From the NCBI GenBank assembly GCA_945888565.1, contig CAMDAL010000293.1, forward strand, positions 1 to 5,237: a stretch of DNA of 5,237 bases. Direction: 5' to 3'. Positions 1 to 5,237 of this stretch are shown one piece after another. Source of the DNA: Devosia equisanguinis (GTDB lineage: Bacteria; Pseudomonadota; Alphaproteobacteria; Rhizobiales; Devosiaceae). Made by a program: the position numbers and the translations under genes. Position 1 is the stretch's first letter. Every line of letters starts with the position of its first letter. A model generated the notes under the pieces. That model was given only the letters and a program-made list of their open reading frames with translations, made no database searches and was not told the origin of the DNA.

Positions 1-1358
1 GGCGCCCCGCGCGTCAGCAGCAGGATCAGCACGACATTGTTGAAGTTGAAGGCGAAGCTCGAGATCAGCAGCGGAACGAAGGGCGGCAAAATCTGGGGCA
101 GGGTGATGGAAAAGAAGTTGCGGATCGGCCCGGCGCCCTCGAGAGCCGCCGCCTTGTAGTGGTCCTGCGGGATCGACTGGAGGTAACCCGTCGCCAGCAG
201 CATCATGTAGGGATAGCCGAGCCAGACATTGACCATGACCAGCATCGTCCGCGCCAGCGTCGGATCGGTGAACCACTGCGGCTGGATCCCGAACAATCCG
301 CGGAGGATCAGGTTGATCTCACCGAAGTTCTGGTTGAACAGCCCGCGGAACACCAGGATCGAGATGAACGCCGGCACCGCGTAGGGCAGGATCAGCAGGA
401 TGCGGTAGATGGCCTTGCCGCGCAGGTGCGGCCACTGCAGCACCGTCGCGAGCGCTAGCCCGACGGCAAAGCCGAAGAACACCGAGAGCAGCGCGAAGGT
501 GATTGTCCACACGAAGATCTGCAGCATGGGCTGCCGGATGCCCTCGCTGAACAGCACGCGCTGGAAGTTCGCCAGCCCGACATTGACCCGCCAGCCGGGG
601 GCCACGGTGGCGCCGGCCTCGTTGCGATAGAACCCGACGCTTTCGTCCCGTACCAGCCGGGTGCCATCGGCACGGTTGAGCAGAGAGCCGTCGGGCTCGC
701 GTTCGTAGATCGGCGTGACCTTGGCGAAGCTTCGCAGGCCCGACGAGGTAACCTGGCTGCCATCGGGCAGGGTTGCGGTAACCGCACCGAGCTCGGTGCG
801 GAACTTGACCACGTCCTTGAGCGGCACGGTCTCGGGAGCCTCTGTCACCGGGCTCAGGGCCAGTTCGACCGGCGTTCCGTCGAGCGCAAACGGCTCGGAC
901 AGGAGGCCAGCGCTGCCCTCGGTGAGGTAAAGCCGGTACTGGGTACCATCGGCGACCAGCCCAAACGGACGCTCCGTGGATTTGTCGACTGCCTTCTGGT
1001 TGAGGAACAACTCGGTCACCCGGTCGAAGGTCAGGAGGTTCCGGGCGCTGTAATTGGTGAAGCCGACATAGGTGGTATAGAGCACCGGCAGCACGATGAA
1101 GATCAGGACTGCCGCAACACCGGGAAAAACGAAGCGAGCGGTGTAGAACCGCTTCGCGCCGAAGATGATGACGATGCCGACGAGCAGCGCCATGACCACC
1201 GCGGCGAACAGCGGCTCGCCGGCCAGATACATTCCCCAGACGACATACATCAGTCCGAGTGCCAGCACGGCAAGCAGGCCATAGCGCAATAGCCCTACCA
1301 GCGGGCGGGCCCGCTGGATTGGAATGCTGGTCGGTTCAGACAGACTGGTCGCGGTCAT
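1..1358 (-). CDS. malF: MalF-type maltose/maltodextrin ABC transporter permease (3' end missing)
   Basis: Inner-membrane permease subunit that forms the translocation channel with MalG and receives sugar from MalE. The frame is open for 452 codons and runs off the window. Three hydrophobic segments (about residues 22-44, 50-67, 77-99) precede a large polar stretch (about 100-275). More segments follow at about 280-303, 316-337, 371-392 and 425-447. This matches enteric MalF with its periplasmic P2 domain, not the shorter six-helix permeases. The cytoplasmic EAA loop is at about 402-421: G408, I418, L420 and P421 are all present with the family spacing. It is followed by SFAFNFNN (434-441), typical of MalF. 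The glutamate that opens the EAA motif is lysine here (K402). The ATG at 1356-1358 has GGAGG 4 nt upstream. The gene lies 71 nt after malE, and a stem-loop sits in the gap. malG is expected beyond the left edge. Family assignment is very secure; maltose over another alpha-glucoside is inferred from MalE. Confidence 0.95.
   Translation of the reverse strand, partial: MTATSLSEPTSIPIQRARPLVGLLRYGLLAVLALGLMYVVWGMYLAGEPLFAAVVMALLVGIVIIFGAKRFYTARFVFPGVAAVLIFIVLPVLYTTYVGFTNYSARNLLTFDRVTELFLNQKAVDKSTERPFGLVADGTQYRLYLTEGSAGLLSEPFALDGTPVELALSPVTEAPETVPLKDVVKFRTELGAVTATLPDGSQVTSSGLRSFAKVTPIYEREPDGSLLNRADGTRLVRDESVGFYRNEAGATVAPGWRVNVGLANFQRVLFSEGIRQPMLQIFVWTITFALLSVFFGFAVGLALATVLQWPHLRGKAIYRILLILPYAVPAFISILVFRGLFNQNFGEINLILRGLFGIQPQWFTDPTLARTMLVMVNVWLGYPYMMLLATGYLQSIPQDHYKAAALEGAGPIRNFFSITLPQILPPFVPLLISSFAFNFNNVVLILLLTRGA
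782..801. repeat. Perfect 20-bp palindrome inside malF
   Basis: CCGCACCGAGCTCGGTGCGG reads identically on both strands, with all ten base pairs matched. In RNA it could form an 8-bp stem with an AGCU tetraloop. It codes for part of the periplasmic domain (F-R-T-E-L-G-A, about residues 187-192). A smaller dyad, GCGGT-A-ACCGC (775-785), overlaps its left edge. It may be a by-product of GC-rich coding; no function is known. Confidence 0.5.
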
Positions 1359-1384
1359 GGCCCCTCCGCAAGTCGCGAGCGAAC

Positions 1385-1417
1385 GCCGGCCCCGGGACAT
1401 TCCGTCCCGGAGCCGGC
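1385..1417 (-). promoter_or_regulatory. malE-malF intercistronic stem-loop
   Basis: In the malE-to-malF transcript the arms 1417-1404 and 1398-1385 pair over 14 bp. One pair is G-U and the rest are Watson-Crick, mostly G-C. They enclose a 5-nt loop (GGAAT). The structure begins 12 nt after the malE stop codon and ends 26 nt before the malF start codon. No run of U follows it, so it does not look like a classic intrinsic terminator. By analogy with the REP element between enteric malE and malF, it probably protects the 3' end of malE mRNA or causes partial termination, giving more MalE than MalF. The pairing is seen directly; the role is inferred. Confidence 0.75.
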
Positions 1418-1429
1418 CAATCCGGCGGC

Positions 1430-2614
1430 TTACTCGGCGAGGATACGCGTTGCCGCGTCGTCGAGTGCCTGGTCGACCGTTGCCGACTTGTCGGTGATCG
1501 CGGCAAGGGCGGGACCCATCGCGGCCCAGAACTTGCCCATCGCGGGAGTGGAAGGCATCGCAACGCCGGCCTGCGCATTGGCGAGCGTCGCCGCAACGTT
1601 GGCGTCCCCGGCAAGCGTCTCGGCAAAGCTCTCGTCCGCCACCGCACCGAGCGGCACGTCGTCGTTGATCATCTTGAGCCCCTCGTCGGTGACGAGGTAG
1701 TTCTCGATGAACTCGATGGCGAGATCCTTGTTGGGGGTCGCCGCGTTGATGTTGGCGGCAAGCACGCCGACGAACGACTTGCTCGGCTGCCCATTGACCG
1801 ACGGGATCGGCGCGACGCCGAAATTGATGCCGGAGGTCGCAAGGTTCGCCCAGGCCCACGGCCCGTTGATCACCATGGCGACTTCGCCCTTGTTGATCGC
1901 GGCATCCATCACGCCGTAGTCGACGCCCGACGGCATCACGCCATCGTCGATCAGCTTGCGCAGCAGCCCCGCACCGGCCTTGGCGCCGTCATTGGCGACA
2001 CCAGTATCCTTCGGATCGTAGCTGCCGGTGGCATCGTCCTTCTTGAAGGCGTAGCCGCCATTGGCCATCAGCAGCGGGAAGGTGAAGTAGGTGTTGTTGT
2101 AGTCCCACAGGATCGGCTTGACGTTGGCCGGCAGCTGCAGCGCTGCAATTTCTTCCATGGTCGCGGGCGGGGTGGGGACGAGGTCCTTGTTGTAGATCAG
2201 GCCAACGGCTTCCACGGCCAGCGGGTAACCCCAGGTCTTGCCGTCGAATGTCACTGCATCCCAGGCAAAGTCGAAAATGCCGTCGCGCACCGCCTGGCTC
2301 GGCTCGACCGGCTGGATCAGCCCGCCCGCCGCCCACTCGCCGAAGCGGTCATGGGCCCAAATGAAGATGTCCGGGCCATCACCCGTAGCGGCCGACTGCT
2401 GGAACTTGTCGGTAACGGCTTCCGGATGCTCGACAACCACTTCGACGCCGAGCTCTTCAGTGAACTTGGCCCCGAGTGCCTCGAGCCCGGTAAAGCCCTT
2501 GTCGCCGTTGATCCAGACGACGAGTTTGCCTTCCTCGAAGGCGGAACTGATCGAGGTCGAGGCGAGCAGCAGGCTCACCCCCATTGTGAGTGCCTTCAGT
2601 GCGGTCTTGGTCAA
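1430..2614 (-). CDS. malE: MalE, periplasmic maltose/maltodextrin-binding protein
   Basis: Periplasmic solute-binding protein that delivers malto-oligosaccharides to MalF-MalG-MalK. At 394 residues it is close to the 396 of E. coli MalE and similar along its whole length. The signal peptide (about 1-25) has lysines at 3 and 7, a hydrophobic core and a likely cut after SISSA, so the mature protein starts FEEGK, where the E. coli protein has KIEEGK. Sugar-site residues recalled from E. coli MalE are conserved: D38-K39 (D14-K15), W86, D89 and R90 (W62, D65, R66), E135 (E111), Y176 (Y155), W253 (W230) and W363 (W340). N174 stands where E. coli has E153. The TTG start at 2614 was chosen because GGGAGG lies 5 nt upstream and a complete signal peptide results. 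The frame stays open upstream to 2731, but that part lacks export features. An ATG at 2584 would cut off the basic end of the signal. The promoter is at 2824-2852. Confidence 0.95.
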   Translation of the reverse strand: MTKTALKALTMGVSLLLASTSISSAFEEGKLVVWINGDKGFTGLEALGAKFTEELGVEVVVEHPEAVTDKFQQSAATGDGPDIFIWAHDRFGEWAAGGLIQPVEPSQAVRDGIFDFAWDAVTFDGKTWGYPLAVEAVGLIYNKDLVPTPPATMEEIAALQLPANVKPILWDYNNTYFTFPLLMANGGYAFKKDDATGSYDPKDTGVANDGAKAGAGLLRKLIDDGVMPSGVDYGVMDAAINKGEVAMVINGPWAWANLATSGINFGVAPIPSVNGQPSKSFVGVLAANINAATPNKDLAIEFIENYLVTDEGLKMINDDVPLGAVADESFAETLAGDANVAATLANAQAGVAMPSTPAMGKFWAAMGPALAAITDKSATVDQALDDAATRILAE

Positions 2615-2619
2615 ATTGT

Positions 2620-2625
2620 CCTCCC
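2620..2625 (-). promoter_or_regulatory. Ribosome binding site that fixes the malE TTG start
   Basis: GGGAGG on the minus strand, 5 nt before TTG at 2614-2612. It supports this non-ATG start over the in-frame ATG at 2584 and over the long upstream open frame. Confidence 0.8.
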
Positions 2626-2749
2626 AGACAGTTTTCCTCAGTCTTTGCCTTGTGGCCCGACGCCTCGTGCGGCAGGGCCATCCGATTTTCGCCGCTCCAC
2701 TGCGATGCGTCCGTTCTCCGTCGGGTCGCACACCGGCAGTCGTGGCAAA

Positions 2750-2769
2750 AAGCGAATTCGAAAACGCTT
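2750..2769. promoter_or_regulatory. Candidate second LacI-family operator in the malE leader
   Basis: AAGCGAATTCGAAAACGCTT is symmetric about a central CG (2759/2760). Eight of ten base pairs match: the inner TTCGAA and the outer AAGCG/CGCTT. A/T-rich dyads centred on CG are typical LacI-family sites. Its centre is 96 bp from that of the perfect palindrome at 2851-2860, close to nine helical turns, so both sites would face the same side of the DNA. Alternatively it is a weak RNA hairpin in the leader. Confidence 0.45.
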
Positions 2770-2823
2770 GGCAGTCCCTGCCTTCCGTTCCTCCTCAGGC
2801 GGTTGCAACAGCCATTTGACCAC

Positions 2824-2852
2824 ACTATAGCCGTGGCCAAGAACTTTTTCAA
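2824..2852 (-). promoter_or_regulatory. Sigma70-type promoter of malE-malF
   Basis: On the minus strand TTGAAA (2852-2847) and TATAGT (2829-2824) are separated by exactly 17 nt (2846-2830). Each box matches the consensus at five of six positions. The predicted start is near 2816-2817. The last bases of the palindrome at 2851-2860 form the first bases of the -35 box, so a bound repressor would block RNA polymerase. Confidence 0.75.
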
Positions 2853-2863
2853 ACCGGTTTAAT
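2834..2863 (+). promoter_or_regulatory. Weak candidate promoter for the regulator-malK unit
   Basis: TGGCCA (2834-2839, four of six matches) and TTTAAT (2858-2863, five of six) are 18 nt apart on the plus strand. The -10 box overlaps the palindrome at 2851-2860, so the regulator could also control its own gene. The -35 match is poor, so this is only a suggestion. Confidence 0.22.
2851..2860. promoter_or_regulatory. LacI-family operator overlapping the malE -35 box
   Basis: AAACCGGTTT is a perfect 10-bp palindrome with central CG, matching the AAAnCGnTTT pattern typical of LacI-family operators, including those of alpha-glucoside regulators. It lies between the divergent malE and regulator genes and overlaps the -35 box of the malE promoter. 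The obvious candidate to bind it is the adjacent LacI-family protein. Repression of malE is inferred from its position. Confidence 0.7.
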
Positions 2864-2935
2864 TACGTCTTCCACCTGCCTCGCGGAATTGCGCGGGGAC
2901 AGATGATATGCAAGTTTCGAAGCGGTTTAGGCCCT

Positions 2936-2941
2936 GAGGGA
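2936..2941 (+). promoter_or_regulatory. Ribosome binding site that fixes the regulator TTG start
   Basis: GAGGGA lies 6-8 nt before TTG at 2948-2950. It supports a start that puts the DNA-binding helices at the very N-terminus, as is usual in the family. An in-frame ATG at 2903 (preceded by GGGGA) would add 15 residues unlike those of LacI-family proteins. Confidence 0.6.
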
Positions 2942-2947
2942 CGCATA

Positions 2948-4000
2948 TTGACGACGCTTCGCGAACTCGCGAAACACTTGGGGCTGAGCCCGGCGACGGT
3001 GAGCCGGGCGCTGAACGGCTTCCCCGAGGTCGGCGAGAAAACCCGCATCCGGGTGCTCGAGGCGTCCGAACGGCTGCGCTACAAGGCCAACTCCACCGCC
3101 AAGCGGCTCGCCACCGGCAAGTCCGGCATGGTTGGGATGATCTTTCGGTCGAGCCGAAACCTGCTCGTCGATCCGCACTTCGTCGATTTCCTCGCCGGTC
3201 TGTCCACCGGCCTCGCCGATCATGAACTCGACCTCATCATCCACACCGCGCCGCAGCGCGACCTGCTGGCTCACTACGAGAGGTTCGCGTCGTCGGGCTC
3301 GGTCGATGGCATGATCGTTTCGGCCCCCGAACTGAACGACCGCCGCATCACCACCCTGAACGAGCGCGACTTCCCCTTTGTCGTCCACGGCCGGACGGGC
3401 GACGATGTCGATTACGCGTACTTCGACATCGACAACGACGCCGCCTTTGCCGCTGCGACCTCGCTGCTCATAGACCTCGGACACAACAGGATTGCGCTCC
3501 TCAACGGTGAAGCCGGGTTAGCGTTCGTGGTGCAGCGCGAGATTGCATTCCGGCGGGTCGCTGCGATGCGCGGCCTGCACATTCCAGACCGTTTCGTCAG
3601 CCACGACCTGATGAGCGAGGAGCACGCCTTCGTTCATGCCACCGAGATGCTTTCAGGTCGGCTTGGCCCTGCGCCAACGGCTTTCCTGTGTTCATCGACA
3701 CTGCAGGCGCTAGGCGTCATCCGTGCGGCCAGCGCAGCGGGACTGGTCATCGGGGCCGACCTCAGCATCATCGCCCATGACGACGTGTTGCCGCATCTGC
3801 GGCCCGAGAATTTCAATCCACCCCTGACGGTGACCCGTTCGCCCATCCGCATGGCGGGGACGGCACTCGCCGAAATGATGGGGGCCCGGATTTCGGGCGT
3901 CGACCCGCTGCAGCTGCAGCGCATGGTCAGCGCCGATCTGATCGTTCGCGCCTCGACAGGCGCCGCGCCGCTGACTGGGAGGGCAGGATGGCCGCACTAG
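2948..4000 (+). CDS. LacI-family transcriptional regulator of the maltose locus
   Basis: DNA-binding regulator, probably a repressor released by a sugar ligand. From the TTG start it has 350 residues, normal for the family. The N-terminal helix-turn-helix is at about 4-23 (L-R-E-L-A-K, then S-P-A-T-V-S-R-A-L-N). The hinge helix around 49-58 keeps the leucine (L54) that LacI proteins insert into the minor groove at the central CG. The rest (about 60-335) is a periplasmic-binding-protein-like ligand and dimer domain. The helix-turn-helix recalls AglR-type alpha-glucoside regulators, but the ligand cannot be read from the sequence. It diverges from malE across a region with two candidate operators. 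Its last 13 nt overlap malK, so the two are probably co-transcribed and translationally coupled. An alternative start is ATG at 2903. The gene name is left open because malR or aglR would be a guess. Confidence 0.93.
   Translation: MTTLRELAKHLGLSPATVSRALNGFPEVGEKTRIRVLEASERLRYKANSTAKRLATGKSGMVGMIFRSSRNLLVDPHFVDFLAGLSTGLADHELDLIIHTAPQRDLLAHYERFASSGSVDGMIVSAPELNDRRITTLNERDFPFVVHGRTGDDVDYAYFDIDNDAAFAAATSLLIDLGHNRIALLNGEAGLAFVVQREIAFRRVAAMRGLHIPDRFVSHDLMSEEHAFVHATEMLSGRLGPAPTAFLCSSTLQALGVIRAASAAGLVIGADLSIIAHDDVLPHLRPENFNPPLTVTRSPIRMAGTALAEMMGARISGVDPLQLQRMVSADLIVRASTGAAPLTGRAGWPH
3977..3983 (+). promoter_or_regulatory. malK ribosome binding site inside the regulator gene
   Basis: GGGAGGG within the last codons of the regulator; its GGAGG core is 5 nt before the malK ATG (3988-3990). 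Ribosomes finishing the regulator at 4000 pass over this site, which favours coupled translation. Confidence 0.75.
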
Positions 4001-5115
4001 CCGAGAAACTTGAACCGCAACCGCCGGTTCTGGAGGTAACCAACCTCGTCAAACGTTTCGGTGCCGTCGAAGTGTTGAAGGATATCAGCGTTTCCATGGC
4101 CGCCGGTGAGTTCCTCGTCCTCGTCGGTCCGTCGGGTTGCGGCAAGTCCACGCTGCTGAACTGCATTGCCGGGCTCGACACGACATCGGGCGGTCGCATC
4201 GTCATCGGCGGCCGCGATGTCACCGAGGTGCCGCCGCGCGATCGCGACATCGCCATGGTGTTCCAGAGCTACGCTCTTTATCCGACCATGACCGTGGCCG
4301 AGAACATCGCCTTCGGTATGAAGGTGCGCAACGTGCCCAAGCCACTGCAGGCCGAAAAGGTTCGCGATGTCAGCAACCTGCTGCAGATCTCGCACCTGCT
4401 CGGCCGCAAGCCCGGCGCGCTTTCGGGTGGTCAACGCCAGCGTGTCGCCATGGGGCGGGCGCTGGTGCGCGAGCCGGTGCTGTTCCTGTTCGACGAACCG
4501 CTCTCCAATCTCGACGCCAAGCTGCGGGTCGAGCTGCGCGGCGAGATCAAGCGCCTGCATGAGCGGCTCGGCGCCTCGATCGTCTACGTCACCCATGACC
4601 AGATCGAGGCGATGACACTGGGCACGCGCATTGTCGTACTGAACCAGGGGCTGGTGCAGCAGATCGGCACACCAGAAGAAGTGTTCGACCAGCCAGCGAA
4701 CCTTTTCGTTGCCGATTTCATGGGGTCGCCGCCGATGAACCTCGTGCCGGCGACCCTGACACTCGGGCCGGACGGCGCGCTGCTGACCTTGTCCGACGGC
4801 AACCGGCTGCCGCTCGCCAACCCTCCGGCGACACTCGCATCCCGCCACGGCACCGAGCTGGTTGTCGGTCTCCGCCCGGAAGCGTTTGCGCTCGCGGCCG
4901 GGACCGAGGGCGTAAAGGTTTCGCCGCAACTGGTGGAAAGTTCGGGATCAGACACCTTCCTGACCACAGAACTTGGCGGCAAAGTCATCACCGCCCGCCT
5001 CCCTGGACGCACCAGGATCGCGCCCCGCAGCGAGCTCCACCTCGCGGTCGACACCACCCACGCCTGCTTCTTCGACCCGGCCACCGGAAAAAATCTAGGC
5101 CGCACAGCGACGTGA
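3988..5115 (+). CDS. malK: MalK-type sugar ABC transporter ATPase
   Basis: Cytoplasmic ATPase that acts as a dimer to power MalF-MalG. At 375 residues it is close to the 371 of E. coli MalK. Every nucleotide-site motif is intact: an aromatic A-loop position (F24), Walker A GPSGCGKST (47-55), Q-loop Q93, signature LSGGQ (145-149), Walker B ending in D169-E170, D-loop SNLD (173-176) and switch H203. The C-terminal part (about 250-365) is the beta-rich TOBE/regulatory domain of CUT1-type ATPases. N58 follows Walker A where E. coli MalK has R47. The ATG start is set by a strong ribosome site and overlaps the regulator gene by 13 nt. The family includes UgpC/MsmK-like ATPases that serve several importers; assignment to this MalEF system rests on the neighbouring genes. 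malK is on the opposite strand from malE-malF and so under a separate promoter. Confidence 0.95.
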   Translation: MAALAEKLEPQPPVLEVTNLVKRFGAVEVLKDISVSMAAGEFLVLVGPSGCGKSTLLNCIAGLDTTSGGRIVIGGRDVTEVPPRDRDIAMVFQSYALYPTMTVAENIAFGMKVRNVPKPLQAEKVRDVSNLLQISHLLGRKPGALSGGQRQRVAMGRALVREPVLFLFDEPLSNLDAKLRVELRGEIKRLHERLGASIVYVTHDQIEAMTLGTRIVVLNQGLVQQIGTPEEVFDQPANLFVADFMGSPPMNLVPATLTLGPDGALLTLSDGNRLPLANPPATLASRHGTELVVGLRPEAFALAAGTEGVKVSPQLVESSGSDTFLTTELGGKVITARLPGRTRIAPRSELHLAVDTTHACFFDPATGKNLGRTAT

Positions 5116-5186
5116 CGAGGCGCACCCTTGAGTTCGGACCAACCCGATCCGCGCGCCCCGCACTCCGGCAACTACGTCGTCATCTC

Positions 5187-5237
5187 GCGAGTGTAGCTCA
5201 GTGGTGGAGCACAAGTTCCCGGAGGCCCTAAGTCGTT
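5187..5237 (+). tRNA. tRNA-like 5' half, glycine type, cut by the window end and apparently degenerate
   Basis: GCGAGTG, TA, then GCTC-AGTGGTG-GAGC (5187-5210) match an acceptor 5' strand, U8-A9 and a D-arm, with A14 and G18-G19 in place. It resembles bacterial glycine tRNAs. Position 21 is G instead of the usual A. The TTCCCGG at 5216-5222 could be a CCC-anticodon loop, but the preceding stem strand is one base short and the following bases (AGGCC) do not pair with it. The 3' half is outside the window. It may be a tRNA relic, an attachment site, a contig-end sequence error, or chance. The 71 bp between malK and this site show no convincing gene or terminator. Confidence 0.35.

Larger units (their letters stand above)
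2615..2816 (-). other. Long untranslated leader of malE
   Basis: If transcription starts about 7 nt past the TATAGT box (near 2816-2817), malE mRNA has a leader of about 200 nt. It contains the imperfect palindrome at 2750-2769 and a small GGCAG/CTGCC dyad (2770-2782). In the malE direction the arms of the first palindrome form a weak 5-bp stem ending in a five-U run, which could act as an attenuator. I see no known riboswitch and no convincing leader peptide. Confidence 0.45.

Noticed and set aside
724..735. GCGAAGCTTCGC palindrome in malF
   Set aside because: A 12-bp palindrome within GC-rich coding sequence, with no promoter nearby. Not enough to call a site.
2615..2731. In-frame upstream extension of malE to an ATG at 2731
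   Set aside because: It would put 39 arginine-rich residues before a complete signal peptide, which is incompatible with normal export. The TTG at 2614 has a strong ribosome site.
2638..2823. Possible leader peptide in the malE leader (GTG start at 2823)
   Set aside because: The start codon lies upstream of the predicted transcription start, and the 61-residue product looks like nothing known.
1259..2830. Long plus-strand open frame (523 codons) opposite malE
   Set aside because: It is the antisense of malE with arginine- and glycine-rich low-quality protein, no recognisable domain, and no ribosome site that competes with malE. It arises from GC-rich codon use.
2816..2844. Plus-strand TTGACC as a -35 box for the regulator
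   Set aside because: No acceptable -10 box follows at 16-18 nt (AAGAAC or similar), and the nearby TATAGC is only 4 nt away.
4051..4058. AAACGTTT, an operator-like core inside malK
   Set aside because: It encodes the conserved K-R-F of the A-loop region, the symmetry does not extend beyond 8 bp, and it is about 1.2 kb from the promoter. Most likely coding coincidence.
3997..4929. Minus-strand open frame opposite malK (310 codons)
   Set aside because: A shadow of malK: no family resemblance, and the malK frame carries all ATPase motifs.
5129..5197. Short open frame after malK (TTG start, 22 codons)
   Set aside because: It ends at the TAG inside the tRNA-like sequence and has no recognisable product. 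GAGG is 7 nt upstream, but that alone is too little.

Overview
The window holds most of a maltose/maltodextrin ABC importer locus and its regulator. The DNA is GC-rich. Start codons include TTG, and the proteins resemble MalE/MalF/MalK together with an AglR-like LacI-family regulator. I infer an alphaproteobacterium, possibly of the Hyphomicrobiales or Rhodobacterales type. This rests on style and recalled family features, not on a search.

Layout. On the minus strand, malE (binding protein, 2614 down to 1430) is followed after 71 nt by malF (membrane permease with a large periplasmic domain, from 1358 leftwards), which runs off the left edge. malG would be expected next, outside the window. 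On the plus strand, a LacI-family regulator (2948-4000) overlaps the start of malK (ATPase, 3988-5115) by 13 nt. The two transcription units diverge from one control region (2615-2947). That region contains a good sigma70-type promoter for malE (TTGAAA, 17 nt, TATAGT). A perfect LacI-type palindrome, AAACCGGTTT, overlaps its -35 box. A second, imperfect 20-bp palindrome centred on CG lies exactly 96 bp away, inside the roughly 200-nt malE leader. A strong stem-loop sits between malE and malF. The last 51 bases begin with what looks like the 5' half of a glycine-type tRNA, which does not fold cleanly as far as it can be seen.

How it works together (inference from homology). MalE captures malto-oligosaccharides in the periplasm and delivers them to a MalF-MalG channel powered by two MalK subunits. 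The LacI-family protein probably represses malE-malF until a sugar ligand is present, and it is translated together with malK.

Novelty. This is mainly a recognisable transporter locus and I found no convincing undescribed system. The points most worth checking are the paired substitutions at the MalF-MalK coupling interface (EAA-loop Glu to Lys; the MalK Arg47-equivalent to Asn), the two-operator architecture, the intercistronic hairpin, and the tRNA-like fragment at the right edge.
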